Origin: Linderina pennispora
Lineage: Eukaryota; Kickxellomycota; Kickxellomycetes; Kickxellales; Kickxellaceae
Length of the DNA stretch: 64,000 nt
NCBI RefSeq assembly: GCF_002104995.1
Contig: NW_024468252.1
Span: 992,001-1,056,000, forward strand
Direction: 5' to 3'
The notes below the pieces were generated by a model. The model did not search any database and was not told the DNA's origin. It saw nothing but the letters and a program-made list of their open reading frames with translations. Positions 33,951 through 43,798 of the stretch are shown here, piece by piece. The translations under genes and the position numbers were made by a program. The first letter of the stretch is position 1. Each line of letters begins with the position of its first letter.

Positions 33951-35006
33951 ATGCTTACCCGTGTTCGATCTGCTCCGATCCGGAGCCTCGCGGCAGCGCC
34001 GCTTTCGCGGAGCATCCACATTGCGCAGGTCCTGCGCGAGACCGAGGGCAAGTCCGGCCTGCCAACAGACGCAAAGCAGACCGAGGCAAAGGCTGAGGCG
34101 GCGGTGGCGACGACCACCGACGAGCCCAAGGTGATCGAAGTGAAGCCGGCAGATCCTTCGGCAGGCCAGCCCTCCACCGATGAGCCGAGACAGAGGTCGA
34201 TTCGCGCTACCGGCTTCAAGAGGTGGCTGCGCAGCGACGGTGGCAAATACAAGAACGTGATGGGCGGGAAGACGAACTGGGTCGGTGGCACCGTGCCGTT
34301 CCCGCTGAACCCGGTGTTCCGCCCGTCGGCGCCGCTGCCAGACACGATCAAGGAGCAGATCTACAAGGACTACCGGGCTGACCCTCTGGCCAACACCCCG
34401 CGTGTGCTGGGCGAGAAGTACCAGGTGTCAATCAAGCGCGTCGAGGCGATCCTGAAGCTCAAAGCGATTGAGCACCAGATGATTGAGTACAAGCAGGGCG
34501 CGGCCCAGAAGAAGCTGACCGCTGCTATGGAGAGCATGCTGGGTGTTGGAACTGCCAAGAAGCTGCGCGAGGGGCTTGTTACAGAGATGCCTCGGGTGTC
34601 TGGTCCCCGATTCCACGCTGTGCCCGAGGGCAAGCCGTTCTCGGCTGCTGATGCCGCCGATGTGCTTGGCCGCAAGCCCTACCAGCATATCATCGACCGT
34701 CTGGCCGCCAGCAAGCCCTATGTGATTGAGTATGATGGGCTGGACGAGGAATTTGCCCCGCGTCCCCAGCAGAAGCTGAACAAGAGGGAGGCCAACAAGC
34801 TGGAGTCGCTGGGTCCTGCCGAGGACCAGGTTATCGCCAAGGACGAGGTGCTGGCGAGCAGGCGGTGGAAGTTTGTCTTCACGGACGTCGGCAAGGGTCT
34901 GGAGATGAAGGACCGCGAGGTGCTGATCCGTGAGACGGACGGAACCCTGAAGAAGGCTGGCAGAGAGTACAAGCTCAAGCGCTACGGCAAGGTCTGGTCC
35001 CACTAA
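33951..35006 (+). CDS. Mitochondrial small ribosomal subunit protein mS45 (Bot1/Mrps35 family)
   Basis: The 351-residue protein has an N-terminal presequence, MLTRVRSAPIRSLAAAPLSR, and a Lys/Glu/Ala-rich linker. The conserved domain of the Pfam family called eukaryotic mitochondrial regulator protein (Bot1p; yeast Mrps35, now mS45) follows. Recognisable pieces are VPFPLNPVFRPSAPLPDTIK, the helix-turn-helix-like VLGEKYQVSIKRVEAILKL, and the C-terminal KFVFTDVGKGLEMKDREVL. It is a fungal-type mitoribosome component. The gene is intact and intronless. In this window it accompanies bS16m and the mitochondrial release factor, but they are not adjacent. Confidence 0.85.
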   Translation: MLTRVRSAPIRSLAAAPLSRSIHIAQVLRETEGKSGLPTDAKQTEAKAEAAVATTTDEPKVIEVKPADPSAGQPSTDEPRQRSIRATGFKRWLRSDGGKYKNVMGGKTNWVGGTVPFPLNPVFRPSAPLPDTIKEQIYKDYRADPLANTPRVLGEKYQVSIKRVEAILKLKAIEHQMIEYKQGAAQKKLTAAMESMLGVGTAKKLREGLVTEMPRVSGPRFHAVPEGKPFSAADAADVLGRKPYQHIIDRLAASKPYVIEYDGLDEEFAPRPQQKLNKREANKLESLGPAEDQVIAKDEVLASRRWKFVFTDVGKGLEMKDREVLIRETDGTLKKAGREYKLKRYGKVWSH

Positions 35007-36148
35007 ATACACTCGTTCAAAATCCCACTTCTCTACAAAAAATATTTCACAGATTCTCAAGTCAGGCTGGGGTGCTGCTGGTTCCGAAAGCGCGGGCTCG
35101 TGGACTGGCTCTGATCATATGTTCCGGCTCGGCGAGCACGGAGGAAATTGCGGCAGATTTGCGTTCTGTGTGGAAATGGCCACATGCTAGCATCTCCTGC
35201 TCCGACAAACATGGAGCGATGTTCTGGGAATGCGCACACATACGGGCACTTGTAGATCCCCTCTGCCAACAGCAAGTGCCGATATGGCAACAGAACCTTC
35301 TGCTGGTGTTTGTGGAAGGCGAAGCGCTTTCAGACTAGTCCATATTGAGATAGAATGACAGCACATGTGATGGTAGCACTCTCACACTATTGCTTTCATA
35401 CTACATGCCCGAGCTACGTGTCTGCTGTATGGTTTTGTCGACATTGGCCCAGCTATCTGATCACCTGTCGAGTCCCAGCAAACGGCATTACTGTGGTGCC
35501 TGGTTCAGTATGACTTTAGGTCGGAAATAGGAACTGGCTAGAGCAGCTGGACTGTGGGTGCCAGGACGAGAATCAATCCGGCTCACATCTCGTTTTTGCG
35601 ACAAGCATGTTTTATTGCAATTCTGGCAGATCCCCCTAGCCATGCGCCCACATGCTATACATCCACATGCTCGAAATTCGTTTCATGGATGTTTATTCTT
35701 CAGAGCACACCGACATCCATTCCCGAGTCTCCAAAGAAACAGGGACTATTTGGGGGGGGGGTATCTAGTGTCTACTATTTGGCCAAACTACAAGCACATG
35801 CAACTGTTGAGCGGGATGGACAGGCGGTACATTTCCTGCCACGAGTAAATCACCTATGAGCCCACCACTGCCATGGGCTGCTCACTCGCTAGCATCGGCA
35901 TGATCCGAGCCACACAATTATTCCCCTCTATTCTCAGCCTGTAAAAGGAGCCAAGTAAGCGTAGGCACTTTTAGAAAACATCTGAGTTCCAAGTGTGTTT
36001 TACAGAAACCATCGATTGCAATGTGGAGCACCGTTTATGGCCGTTCGGCTAGAAAACACCAGAATTCTGGCTGTCAACGCCATACAGAATTAGACCAGCG
36101 AGCAACTAATCCTCTATTATCGCTTTTATTTCCTTTTGCATTAATATA
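35007..36148. other. Intergenic, upstream of the chitinase array
   Basis: No gene is supported. A run of ten G lies at 35752-35761. Unlike the two intact chitinases, no TATATAAA element is seen in the 150 bases before the first (broken) copy. Confidence 0.45.
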
Positions 36149-37469
36149 ATGCAGTTCAAGACACTCATCACTGCTGCTGGTCTGGCACTCAGCATGTCTG
36201 TCGGTGGCTGGACTGGATCCAACCTCTTCTCGACTATTTTGAAGAACACCGCAACACGCACCGCGTTCCTGAACAACATGGTCAGCTTTGTGCAGACAAA
36301 CAACCTCGATGGTGTTGATATCGACTGGGAGTACCCGGGACGCGAGGGCAATACCTGCAATGCATATGATCCGGCAAACGATTCAAAAAACATTTCCTCT
36401 CCTTCCTGCAAGACCTGCGTGCCAAGCTGGACTCGGACAGCCATGGTGATGAGCTTGGTTCCAGTACCAAAGGTCGTGTTCAGCCTTTCGATGGTCCCAA
36501 CGGCCCGATGAAGGATGTCTCTGCGTTTGCCAAGGTCACCGACTATATCAACCTGATGCAGTACGACATCAATGGAAACTGGGATTCGACCACAGGCCCG
36601 AATGCTCCTCTGCAGTATGCCCCAGGCAAGGGTGAGCAGGTCTCTTCTGAGTCTGCCATTGATGCTTGGTCTGCCGCTGGATGGCCTACTTCCAAGATGG
36701 ACGCTGGAGTACCTTTCTATGGTCGCAGTCTGACAGCCACCGCAAACATGCTGAACAATCCATCTAAGATGTATGCCCAGTTCTTGCCCACTGTCCCAAA
36801 GGGCGACAATCACGATATTCCTTGGGCCGATACCTGCGCCGGTGGACCCGCCATATACTCTGGTAACTGGAGATGCAGGCGCCTGCGTGATCAGGCCTAT
36901 TCTCAAACCCGACCACTGCAGTGGCTCCTTGGGTTCGCACCTGGGACAACACCACGTCCACGCCTTGGCTGTTCAACCCAAGCACCAGCATCTTCATTTC
37001 GTATGATGATCCGCAGAGTCTCAAGGCAAAGGTCGACTACGCTGCTGCCAAGGGTCTAGCTGGCACCATGCTGTGGAGTATGGAGATGGACTATAACAAC
37101 GAGCTGCTGGATGTGCTGAACAGCTTCCCTAGCGGCGGATCTACCACCACAGCGACTACCCCAGGAACCAGTTCCACGGCAACCCAGCCTGGAACTACCT
37201 CGGCTACCAAGAGTGCTACCACTGGTGTTCCTCCTGTGACCTCGTCTACCTCGTCTGCTCCGGCTACCAGCTCCTCAACCAATACCGGTGGACCGGTTGC
37301 TGGTGGACCTTGCAGCACTGGTGGTGCGTACCAGTGTGCCGACACCACTGGCAAGAACCCGGCTTACTTTATCTGCAACAGCGGTGCCTGGCTGGCACAG
37401 TCCTGCGGTTCAGGAACTGCATGCTTCCAGTCTGGACTTTCGATTTATTGCAACTGGCCCTCGGCTTAA
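36149..37469 (+). pseudogene. GH18 chitinase pseudogene, first copy of the tandem array
   Basis: Compared with its neighbours this copy is broken four ways. First, about 204 bases are missing in frame between residue 16 and GGWTGSN, removing the early strands of the barrel. Second, two extra bases sit at 36392-36393 after the catalytic DGVDIDWEYPGRE motif, which is present. Third, 43 bases at 36434-36476 are inverted in place. Fourth, one base is lost near 36900. The middle part (about 36640-36895) is diverged from both neighbours, while the last 560 bases, encoding the Ser/Thr linker and chitin-binding domain, are almost identical to them. No functional enzyme can be made. The signal-peptide region is kept (MQFKTLITAAGLALS). 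Confidence 0.9.
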
Positions 37470-38273
37470 GTGCAAGTAAGCTGCACAGTTCGCAACAGAT
37501 GGTTGCTAGCTGGAGAGAATTCTAATAAATATCCCTCTGCTGAACCTCTTCATTCTTGGCCATGATAAAGGCAGTGGATTGAATACAAATTTCGCTGTTA
37601 GCAAAGTTGGACGCTATGAAGCATCGATTTGTTGCAATGTGCAATGCTGCCAACATGACAGGCTCTGCTCTCGTTTTTCATAAGATTACCGCAAGCCTGT
37701 TTCAATAGCCACCATGCATTGGCGGTCCAAAAGGCTCGCTTGTTTGATCTACACCCCTGTTGAAACTCCAGCTGCAAGGTTCAATTACAGTGAGCAGACA
37801 GATGGAGACAAAAGCTGAATGATAAACTGTAGTTGAGGTCACGCTGTCCCATGCATTTCCGCTATTTCTCCTGAATGCCCTCTTTACGCGGATTCAGGCT
37901 TATAACCATATTTTTCCTAGATCGTGCCTTGGCCGGACCCAGTCTTCTCGGTGCTTTAATGGCCATCTATCCCGAGCAATTCACATCCAATGGTATCTCC
38001 GGGGGCATCAAACGGAGTTGATAGCGGGCATCTTTACGGGGTGGATAGAAGCCAAGCACATGTGGCAGATTGCCAAGATATGGTAGACACATTCTTCTAT
38101 CACACAGCTGGATAATTAGATGGATGCCTTCTCTTCGATATCCAGCTATAATTCCCAACCGCAGAGGCCTATATAAAGTGTAAGCGAGCCCGCTCACATT
38201 TTCACTCTCGCTACAACACAACCTAGTTAACATAATCTGTCTTTAAAGCACCTACTACTCTGTCCAATCTATA
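37470..38273 (+). promoter_or_regulatory. Upstream region of the second chitinase, with TATA element
   Basis: TATATAAA at 38170-38177 is 104 bases before the ATG. A block around 37835-37875 (GAGGTCACGCTG...GCATTT) recurs about 465 bases upstream of the third chitinase, so the duplication included upstream sequence. No gene is present. Confidence 0.6.
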
Positions 38274-39797
38274 ATGCAATTCAAGACGCTCATCACTGCT
38301 GCTGGTCTGGCACTCAGCATGACTGTCGGCGTTCTAGGCCGTGCCAACGTCGTCGGCTACTATCCCAATTGGGTTACTATGCCTTCTTTGACTCTATCCA
38401 AGTACACCCACATCAACTTTGCCTTCGCGATTCCTAAGGCTGATGGTTCCCTGAAGTACGACAACCAGTCTGATATGCCAGGCCTTGTCACCAATTTCCA
38501 CAACGCTGGTGTTAAGGCTCTCATCTCGATTGGTGGCTGGACTGGATCCAACCTCTTCTCGACGATCCTCAAGAACACTACTACTCGTACTGCGTTCCTG
38601 ACCAATATCATCAACTATGTGAAAAAGTACAACCTCGATGGTGTTGACATCGACTGGGAGTACCCTGGCCGCGAGGGTGATACCTGCAACGTATACGATC
38701 CGAACAATGACACCAACAACTTCCTCTCCTTCCTGCAAGACCTGCGTGCCAAGCTGGACTCGACCTTTGGAACGCGTGCCAAGCTCATCACCATGGCTGT
38801 CCGTGTCGAGCCTTTCGATGGTCCAAATGGTCCTATCTCTGATGTCTCTGCGTTTGCCAAGGTCACCGACTATATCAACCTGATGCAGTACGACATCAAT
38901 GGAAACTGGGATTCGACCACAGGCCCGAACGCTCCTCTGCAGTATGCCCCAGGCAAGGGTGAGCAGTTTTCATTCGCCACTGCTATCGCTGCCTGGACTA
39001 GTGCTGGATGGCCAGCTTCTCAGATGAACGCCGGCATGCCTTTCTACGGCCACAGTACGACAGCTTTGTCAAACATGCTGAACAACCCGTCCAACATGTA
39101 TGTGCAGATTTCGACGACTGTCCCCAAGGGCGACCAGGAGGATGAGCCGTGGGCCGATACCTGCGCCGGTGGACCTGCTGTCTACTCAGGTGACTGGCAG
39201 TACAAGCATCTTCGCGACCAGGGTCTACTCTCTAACCCGACCACTGCAGTGGCTCCTTGGGTTCGCACCTGGGACAACACCACGTCCACGCCTTGGCTGT
39301 TCAACCCAAGCACCAGCATCTTCATTTCGTATGATGATCCGCAGAGTCTCAAGGCAAAGGTCGACTACGCTGCTGCCAAGGGTCTAGCTGGCACCATGCT
39401 GTGGAGCATGGAGATGGACTATAACAACGAGCTGCTGGATGTGCTGAACAGCTTCCCTAGCGGCGGATCTACCACCACAGCGACTACCCCAGGAACCAGC
39501 TCCACGGCAACCCAGCCTGGAACTACCTCGGCTACCAAGAGTGCTACCACTGGTGTTCCTCCTGTGACCTCGTCTACCTCGTCTGCTCCGGCTACCAGCT
39601 CCTCAACCAATACCGGTGGACCGGTTGCTGGTGGACCTTGCAGCACTGGTGGTGCGTACCAGTGTGCCGACACCACCGGCAAGAACCCGGCTTACTTTAT
39701 CTGCAACAGCGGTGCCTGGCTGGCACAGTCCTGCGGTTCAGGAACTGCATGCTTCCAGTCTGGGTCTTCGATCTATTGCAACTGGCCCTCGGCTTAA
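38274..39797 (+). CDS. Secreted GH18 chitinase with C-terminal chitin-binding domain (second copy)
   Basis: This endochitinase hydrolyses beta-1,4-GlcNAc polymers, probably in cell wall remodelling or degradation of external chitin. The 507 residues comprise: signal peptide MQFKTLITAAGLALSMTVG; a GH18 barrel with LISIGGWTGSN (residues 83-93) and the catalytic DGVDIDWE (122-129), whose Glu129 is the proton donor; a Ser/Thr/Pro-rich linker (about 410-450), likely O-glycosylated; and a Cys-containing C-terminal module (about 452-507, GGPCSTGGAYQCADTTG) of the CBM19 kind as found in fungal chitinases. The gene is intact and intronless. It differs from the third copy mainly in the first two thirds. 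Confidence 0.95.
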   Translation: MQFKTLITAAGLALSMTVGVLGRANVVGYYPNWVTMPSLTLSKYTHINFAFAIPKADGSLKYDNQSDMPGLVTNFHNAGVKALISIGGWTGSNLFSTILKNTTTRTAFLTNIINYVKKYNLDGVDIDWEYPGREGDTCNVYDPNNDTNNFLSFLQDLRAKLDSTFGTRAKLITMAVRVEPFDGPNGPISDVSAFAKVTDYINLMQYDINGNWDSTTGPNAPLQYAPGKGEQFSFATAIAAWTSAGWPASQMNAGMPFYGHSTTALSNMLNNPSNMYVQISTTVPKGDQEDEPWADTCAGGPAVYSGDWQYKHLRDQGLLSNPTTAVAPWVRTWDNTTSTPWLFNPSTSIFISYDDPQSLKAKVDYAAAKGLAGTMLWSMEMDYNNELLDVLNSFPSGGSTTTATTPGTSSTATQPGTTSATKSATTGVPPVTSSTSSAPATSSSTNTGGPVAGGPCSTGGAYQCADTTGKNPAYFICNSGAWLAQSCGSGTACFQSGSSIYCNWPSA

Positions 39798-40676
39798 ACT
39801 ATTGACAAGCTTTCTTAGTTGACGAATTTGTGATACTGGTCATTGCAGACCGAATATACCACTCTTGTCATTGCACATTATCTCCTATTCTTGGGTGTAC
39901 AGCGTGGTGCAGTAGGTGAAAATAGAAGGCTGGATGCATTCAGTTGTGTTAAGCACCGACCGCTGAAGGCACCAATATCCAGACCTGACCAGGCCACCAT
40001 CCAGGCAGAATACAATCCCTCCTTTTCATGATTTTCGTAGAACCTTTTCTCGAAGCTGCCATGCGTACAGACCTGATCTCCATGCTCATCCACTTTGCCA
40101 CTGCGGAATTGGCATTCCTTGCGAATATTAGCGGACAGCACAGATGCAGCAAGGTATGAAAATCAATGGAAAAGTGGTAGCTATCAGAAAGGAAAGGGCG
40201 GACCGTTCTCGAGGTCACGCTGTTTTGTGCATTTTCGCCAATTTTTCCTTCGTAAATGCATGGGAACACAGGTGCAATAAGCATATTCTGGCCAGTCAGT
40301 ATCCTGTTTGAATCCTGTTGCCTCAGCATTTGTATCTATCCAACATCGGCCCTTTCCAATCCTACAGCAAGAACGAGGATGCCGAACGGAGCAAATAACG
40401 GACTTCTTTACGGCAAATAGAGGTGAAAGGGACCGCCAGATGGAACCATGTGGTGATTGGCCAAGGCAAGGCAAGTACTCTTCGCTATCTACGGAGAATG
40501 ATTTAGTAGAGTACCTGATAATACCTCTACACTTCCATTCGAGGCAATATATGCCGGAGACAGGCTATATAAACCGCCTCCTGGACCACCCGTCAAACAA
40601 CAACCACACCAAACAACAACCTAGTTGATCTCGTCTTTTTAATAGCCTTATAATTCTAATACCTTTACTTTCAACG
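39798..40676 (+). promoter_or_regulatory. Upstream region of the third chitinase, with TATA element
   Basis: TATATAAA at 40566-40573 is 111 bases before the ATG. The block near 40208-40260 resembles the one upstream of the second copy, as does ACAACCTAGTT in both leaders. No gene is supported. Confidence 0.6.
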
Positions 40677-42200
40677 ATGCAGTTCAAGACACTCATCACT
40701 GCTGCTGGTCTGGCACTCAGCATGACTGTCGGCGTTCTAGGCCGTGCCAACGTCGTCGGCTACTACGCCAACTGGGCTAACATGCCCGCCCTCACTCTTT
40801 CCAAGTACACCCACATCAACTTTGCCTTCGCGATTCCCAAGGCTGACGGCTCCCTTCAGTACGACAATGTGGAAACAATCCCTGGCCTGGTTTCTGGTTT
40901 CCATGCTGCTGGAGTCAAGGCACTGGTGTCTGTCGGTGGTTGGACTGGATCCAACCTCTTCTCGACTATTTTGAAGAACACTGCAACACGCACCGCGTTC
41001 CTGAACAACATGGTCAGCTTTGTGCAGACAAACAACCTCGATGGTGTTGATATCGACTGGGAGTACCCGGGACGCGAGGGTAATACCTGCAATGCATATG
41101 ATCCGGCAAACGATTCGAAAAACTTCCTCTCCTTCCTGCAAGACCTGCGTGCCAAGCTGGACTCGACCTTTGGTGCTGGAACCAAGCTCATCACCATGGC
41201 TGTCCGTGTTCAGCCTTTCGATGGTCCCAACGGCCCGATGAAGGATGTCTCTGCGTTTGCCAAGGTCACCGACTATATCAACCTGATGCAGTACGACATT
41301 AACGGCTCGTGGAGCTCCACCACCGGCCCGAACGCTCCTCTGCAGTATGCCCCAGGCAAGGGTGAGCAGGTCTCATTCGCCACTGCTATCTCTGCTTGGT
41401 CCGCTGCTGGATGGCCTACTTCCAAGATGAACGCAGGTGTGCCATTCTATGGTCATAGTGTGAAGGCTTTGTCAAACATGCTGAACAATCCGTCCAACAT
41501 GTACGCCCAGTTCTCACCTACTGTCCCCAAGGGCGACCAGGAGGATGAGCCGTGGGCCGATACTTGCGCCGGTGGACCTGCTGTCTACTCAGGTGACTGG
41601 CAGTACAAGCATCTTCGCGACCAGGGTCTACTCTCTAACCCGACCACTGCAGCGGCTCCTTGGGTTCGCACCTGGGACAACACCACGTCTACACCTTGGC
41701 TGTTCAACCCAAGCACCAATGTCTTCATTTCGTATGATGATCCGCAGAGTCTCAAGGCAAAGGTCGACTACGCTGCTGCCAAGGGTCTAGCTGGCACCAT
41801 GCTGTGGAGCATGGAGATGGACTATAACAACGAGCTGCTGGATGTGCTGAACAGCTTCCCTAGCGGCGGATCTACCACCACAGCGACTACCCCAGGAACC
41901 AGCTCCACGGCAACCCAGCCTGGAACTACCTCGGCTACCAAGAGTGCTACCACTGGTGTTCCTCCTGTGACCTCGTCTACCTCGTCTGCTCCGGCTACCA
42001 GCTCCTCAACCAATACCGGTGGACCGGTTGCTGGTGGACCTTGCAGCACTGGTGGTGCGTACCAGTGTGCCGACACCACTGGCAAGAACCCGGCTTACTT
42101 TATCTGCAACAACGGTGCCTGGCTGGCACAGTCCTGCGGTTCAGGAACTGCATGCTTCCAGTCTGGGTCTTCGATCTATTGCAACTGGCCTTCTTCGTAA
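40677..42200 (+). CDS. Secreted GH18 chitinase with C-terminal chitin-binding domain (third copy)
   Basis: The enzyme has the same 507-residue layout as the second copy: signal peptide, GH18 domain with LVSVGGWTGSN and catalytic DGVDIDWEYPGRE (Glu129), Ser/Thr linker, and CBM19-like module ending IYCNWPSS. Amino acid differences from the second copy are scattered over the barrel (for example YYANWANMPAL against YYPNWVTMPSL) but the last 160 residues are almost identical, as expected from gene conversion. The pseudogene's catalytic segment is closest to this copy. Intact and intronless, with its own TATA element. Confidence 0.95.
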   Translation: MQFKTLITAAGLALSMTVGVLGRANVVGYYANWANMPALTLSKYTHINFAFAIPKADGSLQYDNVETIPGLVSGFHAAGVKALVSVGGWTGSNLFSTILKNTATRTAFLNNMVSFVQTNNLDGVDIDWEYPGREGNTCNAYDPANDSKNFLSFLQDLRAKLDSTFGAGTKLITMAVRVQPFDGPNGPMKDVSAFAKVTDYINLMQYDINGSWSSTTGPNAPLQYAPGKGEQVSFATAISAWSAAGWPTSKMNAGVPFYGHSVKALSNMLNNPSNMYAQFSPTVPKGDQEDEPWADTCAGGPAVYSGDWQYKHLRDQGLLSNPTTAAAPWVRTWDNTTSTPWLFNPSTNVFISYDDPQSLKAKVDYAAAKGLAGTMLWSMEMDYNNELLDVLNSFPSGGSTTTATTPGTSSTATQPGTTSATKSATTGVPPVTSSTSSAPATSSSTNTGGPVAGGPCSTGGAYQCADTTGKNPAYFICNNGAWLAQSCGSGTACFQSGSSIYCNWPSS

Positions 42201-42557
42201 ATAACCAATGCCTCCTGGTTTTGGTTAAGCGAGTACTTTTAATAATATTTTTGCTCAAAAAAATCTTGCAATTATGCTGCGGTCTATGTACGCCCAGAAA
42301 CGTCACAATAGTGGTTCATTGTTCCCGCTCTTTTTCATAGTAATCCACGCATCACCAAAACTAGCACTTATAGATCATGCTACAAACAATGTCGAGTAGA
42401 GTGCTATGTGTAATCATAGACGATGAGCCGCTTAGGCCACAGATTTGAATCCTTCTGGGAATTGCCACCCCATATATTCCCTGCTTCCCATCCCTTCTTT
42501 CCCTATCTTTAATATTTTCAAATATGCATGGTTTTATATTTTTATCCTCCGCCTTTG
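42201..42557. other. Intergenic, no gene supported
   Basis: AT-rich spacer after the chitinase array, with T-rich runs near 42240-42265. It probably contains the chitinase poly(A) site. Confidence 0.4.
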
Positions 42558-43604
42558 ATGTCATTTGAGTTCCCGCCGTTCGAGAAGTCGCGAGTCGAAA
42601 CCGCGGCACTCTTCGATGTAAGCCTGGATCCGGTCAGCCACACTGATATGTCGACAATTATTGAAATCAGCGTGGTCTATGCACTGGACCTTTTTGCGCT
42701 TATCTACCTGCTCATTCACCGCAGCTACCCCTTGATAAAGGCTAAAAGCGCTTATAGTATAATAACTCTCTGCATGACGGTTGTGGTATGGTCTGTAGGG
42801 GGTATTTCAACTGGTGGAATGGTACATCTTTATACTAACGGCATCTTGAGAAGCTGCAAACTGACCCTTCTCTGGTTTAGATTAGGACTTGGGGCTACAT
42901 ATATTGCCACCATCTTCAGCGTGCGTAGCTATGCCCTATACCGTGTGTTTTGCCAAGGCAGGCTGTCTATATAAACGGTCATGCGGATTAGTTGCGTGCT
43001 TGCTTTTTGCTAGGTGGCCCTATTTCCACGGTGTCTTTTCTATTGCCCGAGCGAATGTCCACTTACTATAAGAATGTACTTGTGCTATGTTAACAGGTAA
43101 TTTTCTATTCTTTCCATCGGAAAGACCTGCTGCTTTTTAGTATTTGTTTCTGTCATCACTTGGCGGCTTCGAAGCATACTATTCGCACTCAATAAGTTCT
43201 GAGAGGTCATCACCGCCATGGCCATAGTCGGCGTGGTGACCATTGCCAATTCACTGGCTCTATTATCTGTCAAGCTCTATCCAGCTGGCGCTGCTTGGAG
43301 GAACTCGCTCGTCTACATTGACCACGTATGTGCTAATATAGGCTTTTGGATTATCAATTGGGAGCCATTCTACCAGTGCCTTACGCGTCGCGATGAATAT
43401 CTTGAATATTGGACAGATACACTGGAAGGCGGTATAGAAGGCGTCTATAACCTTACTAGCCGGTTCGCTGACGACACACATAGCTTAGTTAGAGGGACAG
43501 AGCGGGGCATTGCATGCAGCTCGAAGGACATGCACGTCGGTACCTATCACATTCCAGGAACCTTGTCGGAGCTGTGCCTTGCCAATAAGCTTTCGCACGA
43601 CTGA
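42558..43604 (+). pseudogene. Seven-helix receptor-like protein, apparently degraded
   Basis: The first part (42558-42974, MSFEFPPFEKSRV) contains hydrophobic helices VVYALDLFALIYLLIHR, IITLCMTVVVWSVGGIST and GLGATYIATIFSVRSYALYR. After several frame changes the last part (about 43150-43604) has WRLRSILFALNKF, then a stop, then EVITAMAIVGVVTIANSLAL, HVCANIGFWIINWEPFYQC and a cytosolic tail LTRRDEYLEYWTDTL. The pattern of helices and the post-helix tail recall a family of fungal seven-helix proteins, some linked to RGS domains, that I associate with Kickxellales. The TGA inside the helix block replaces a position where I expect Arg, consistent with CGA to TGA. It could instead be an intron-containing gene with errors. 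Confidence 0.45.
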
Positions 43605-43798
43605 AATGATGTGCCCAGAATCAGAAACCGCAATCGTTTTGCACGCCCTCAGGGATGCAGCTCTCCCTGTTCGCACTGGCCCTTTCGCACAGAACTAATA
43701 AAACCGTGGTATTCCAAGTACACCCCAGTGCTGGTTGTAAGCTATTGATATTTTTATATGATAATGGCGATAGTGAAGCTGGTGTGGCTCTTCGATGC

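Noticed and set aside
35752-35761. Run of ten G as a possible quadruplex or telomere-like element
   Set aside because: It is a single homopolymer without further G-runs or telomeric repeats nearby.
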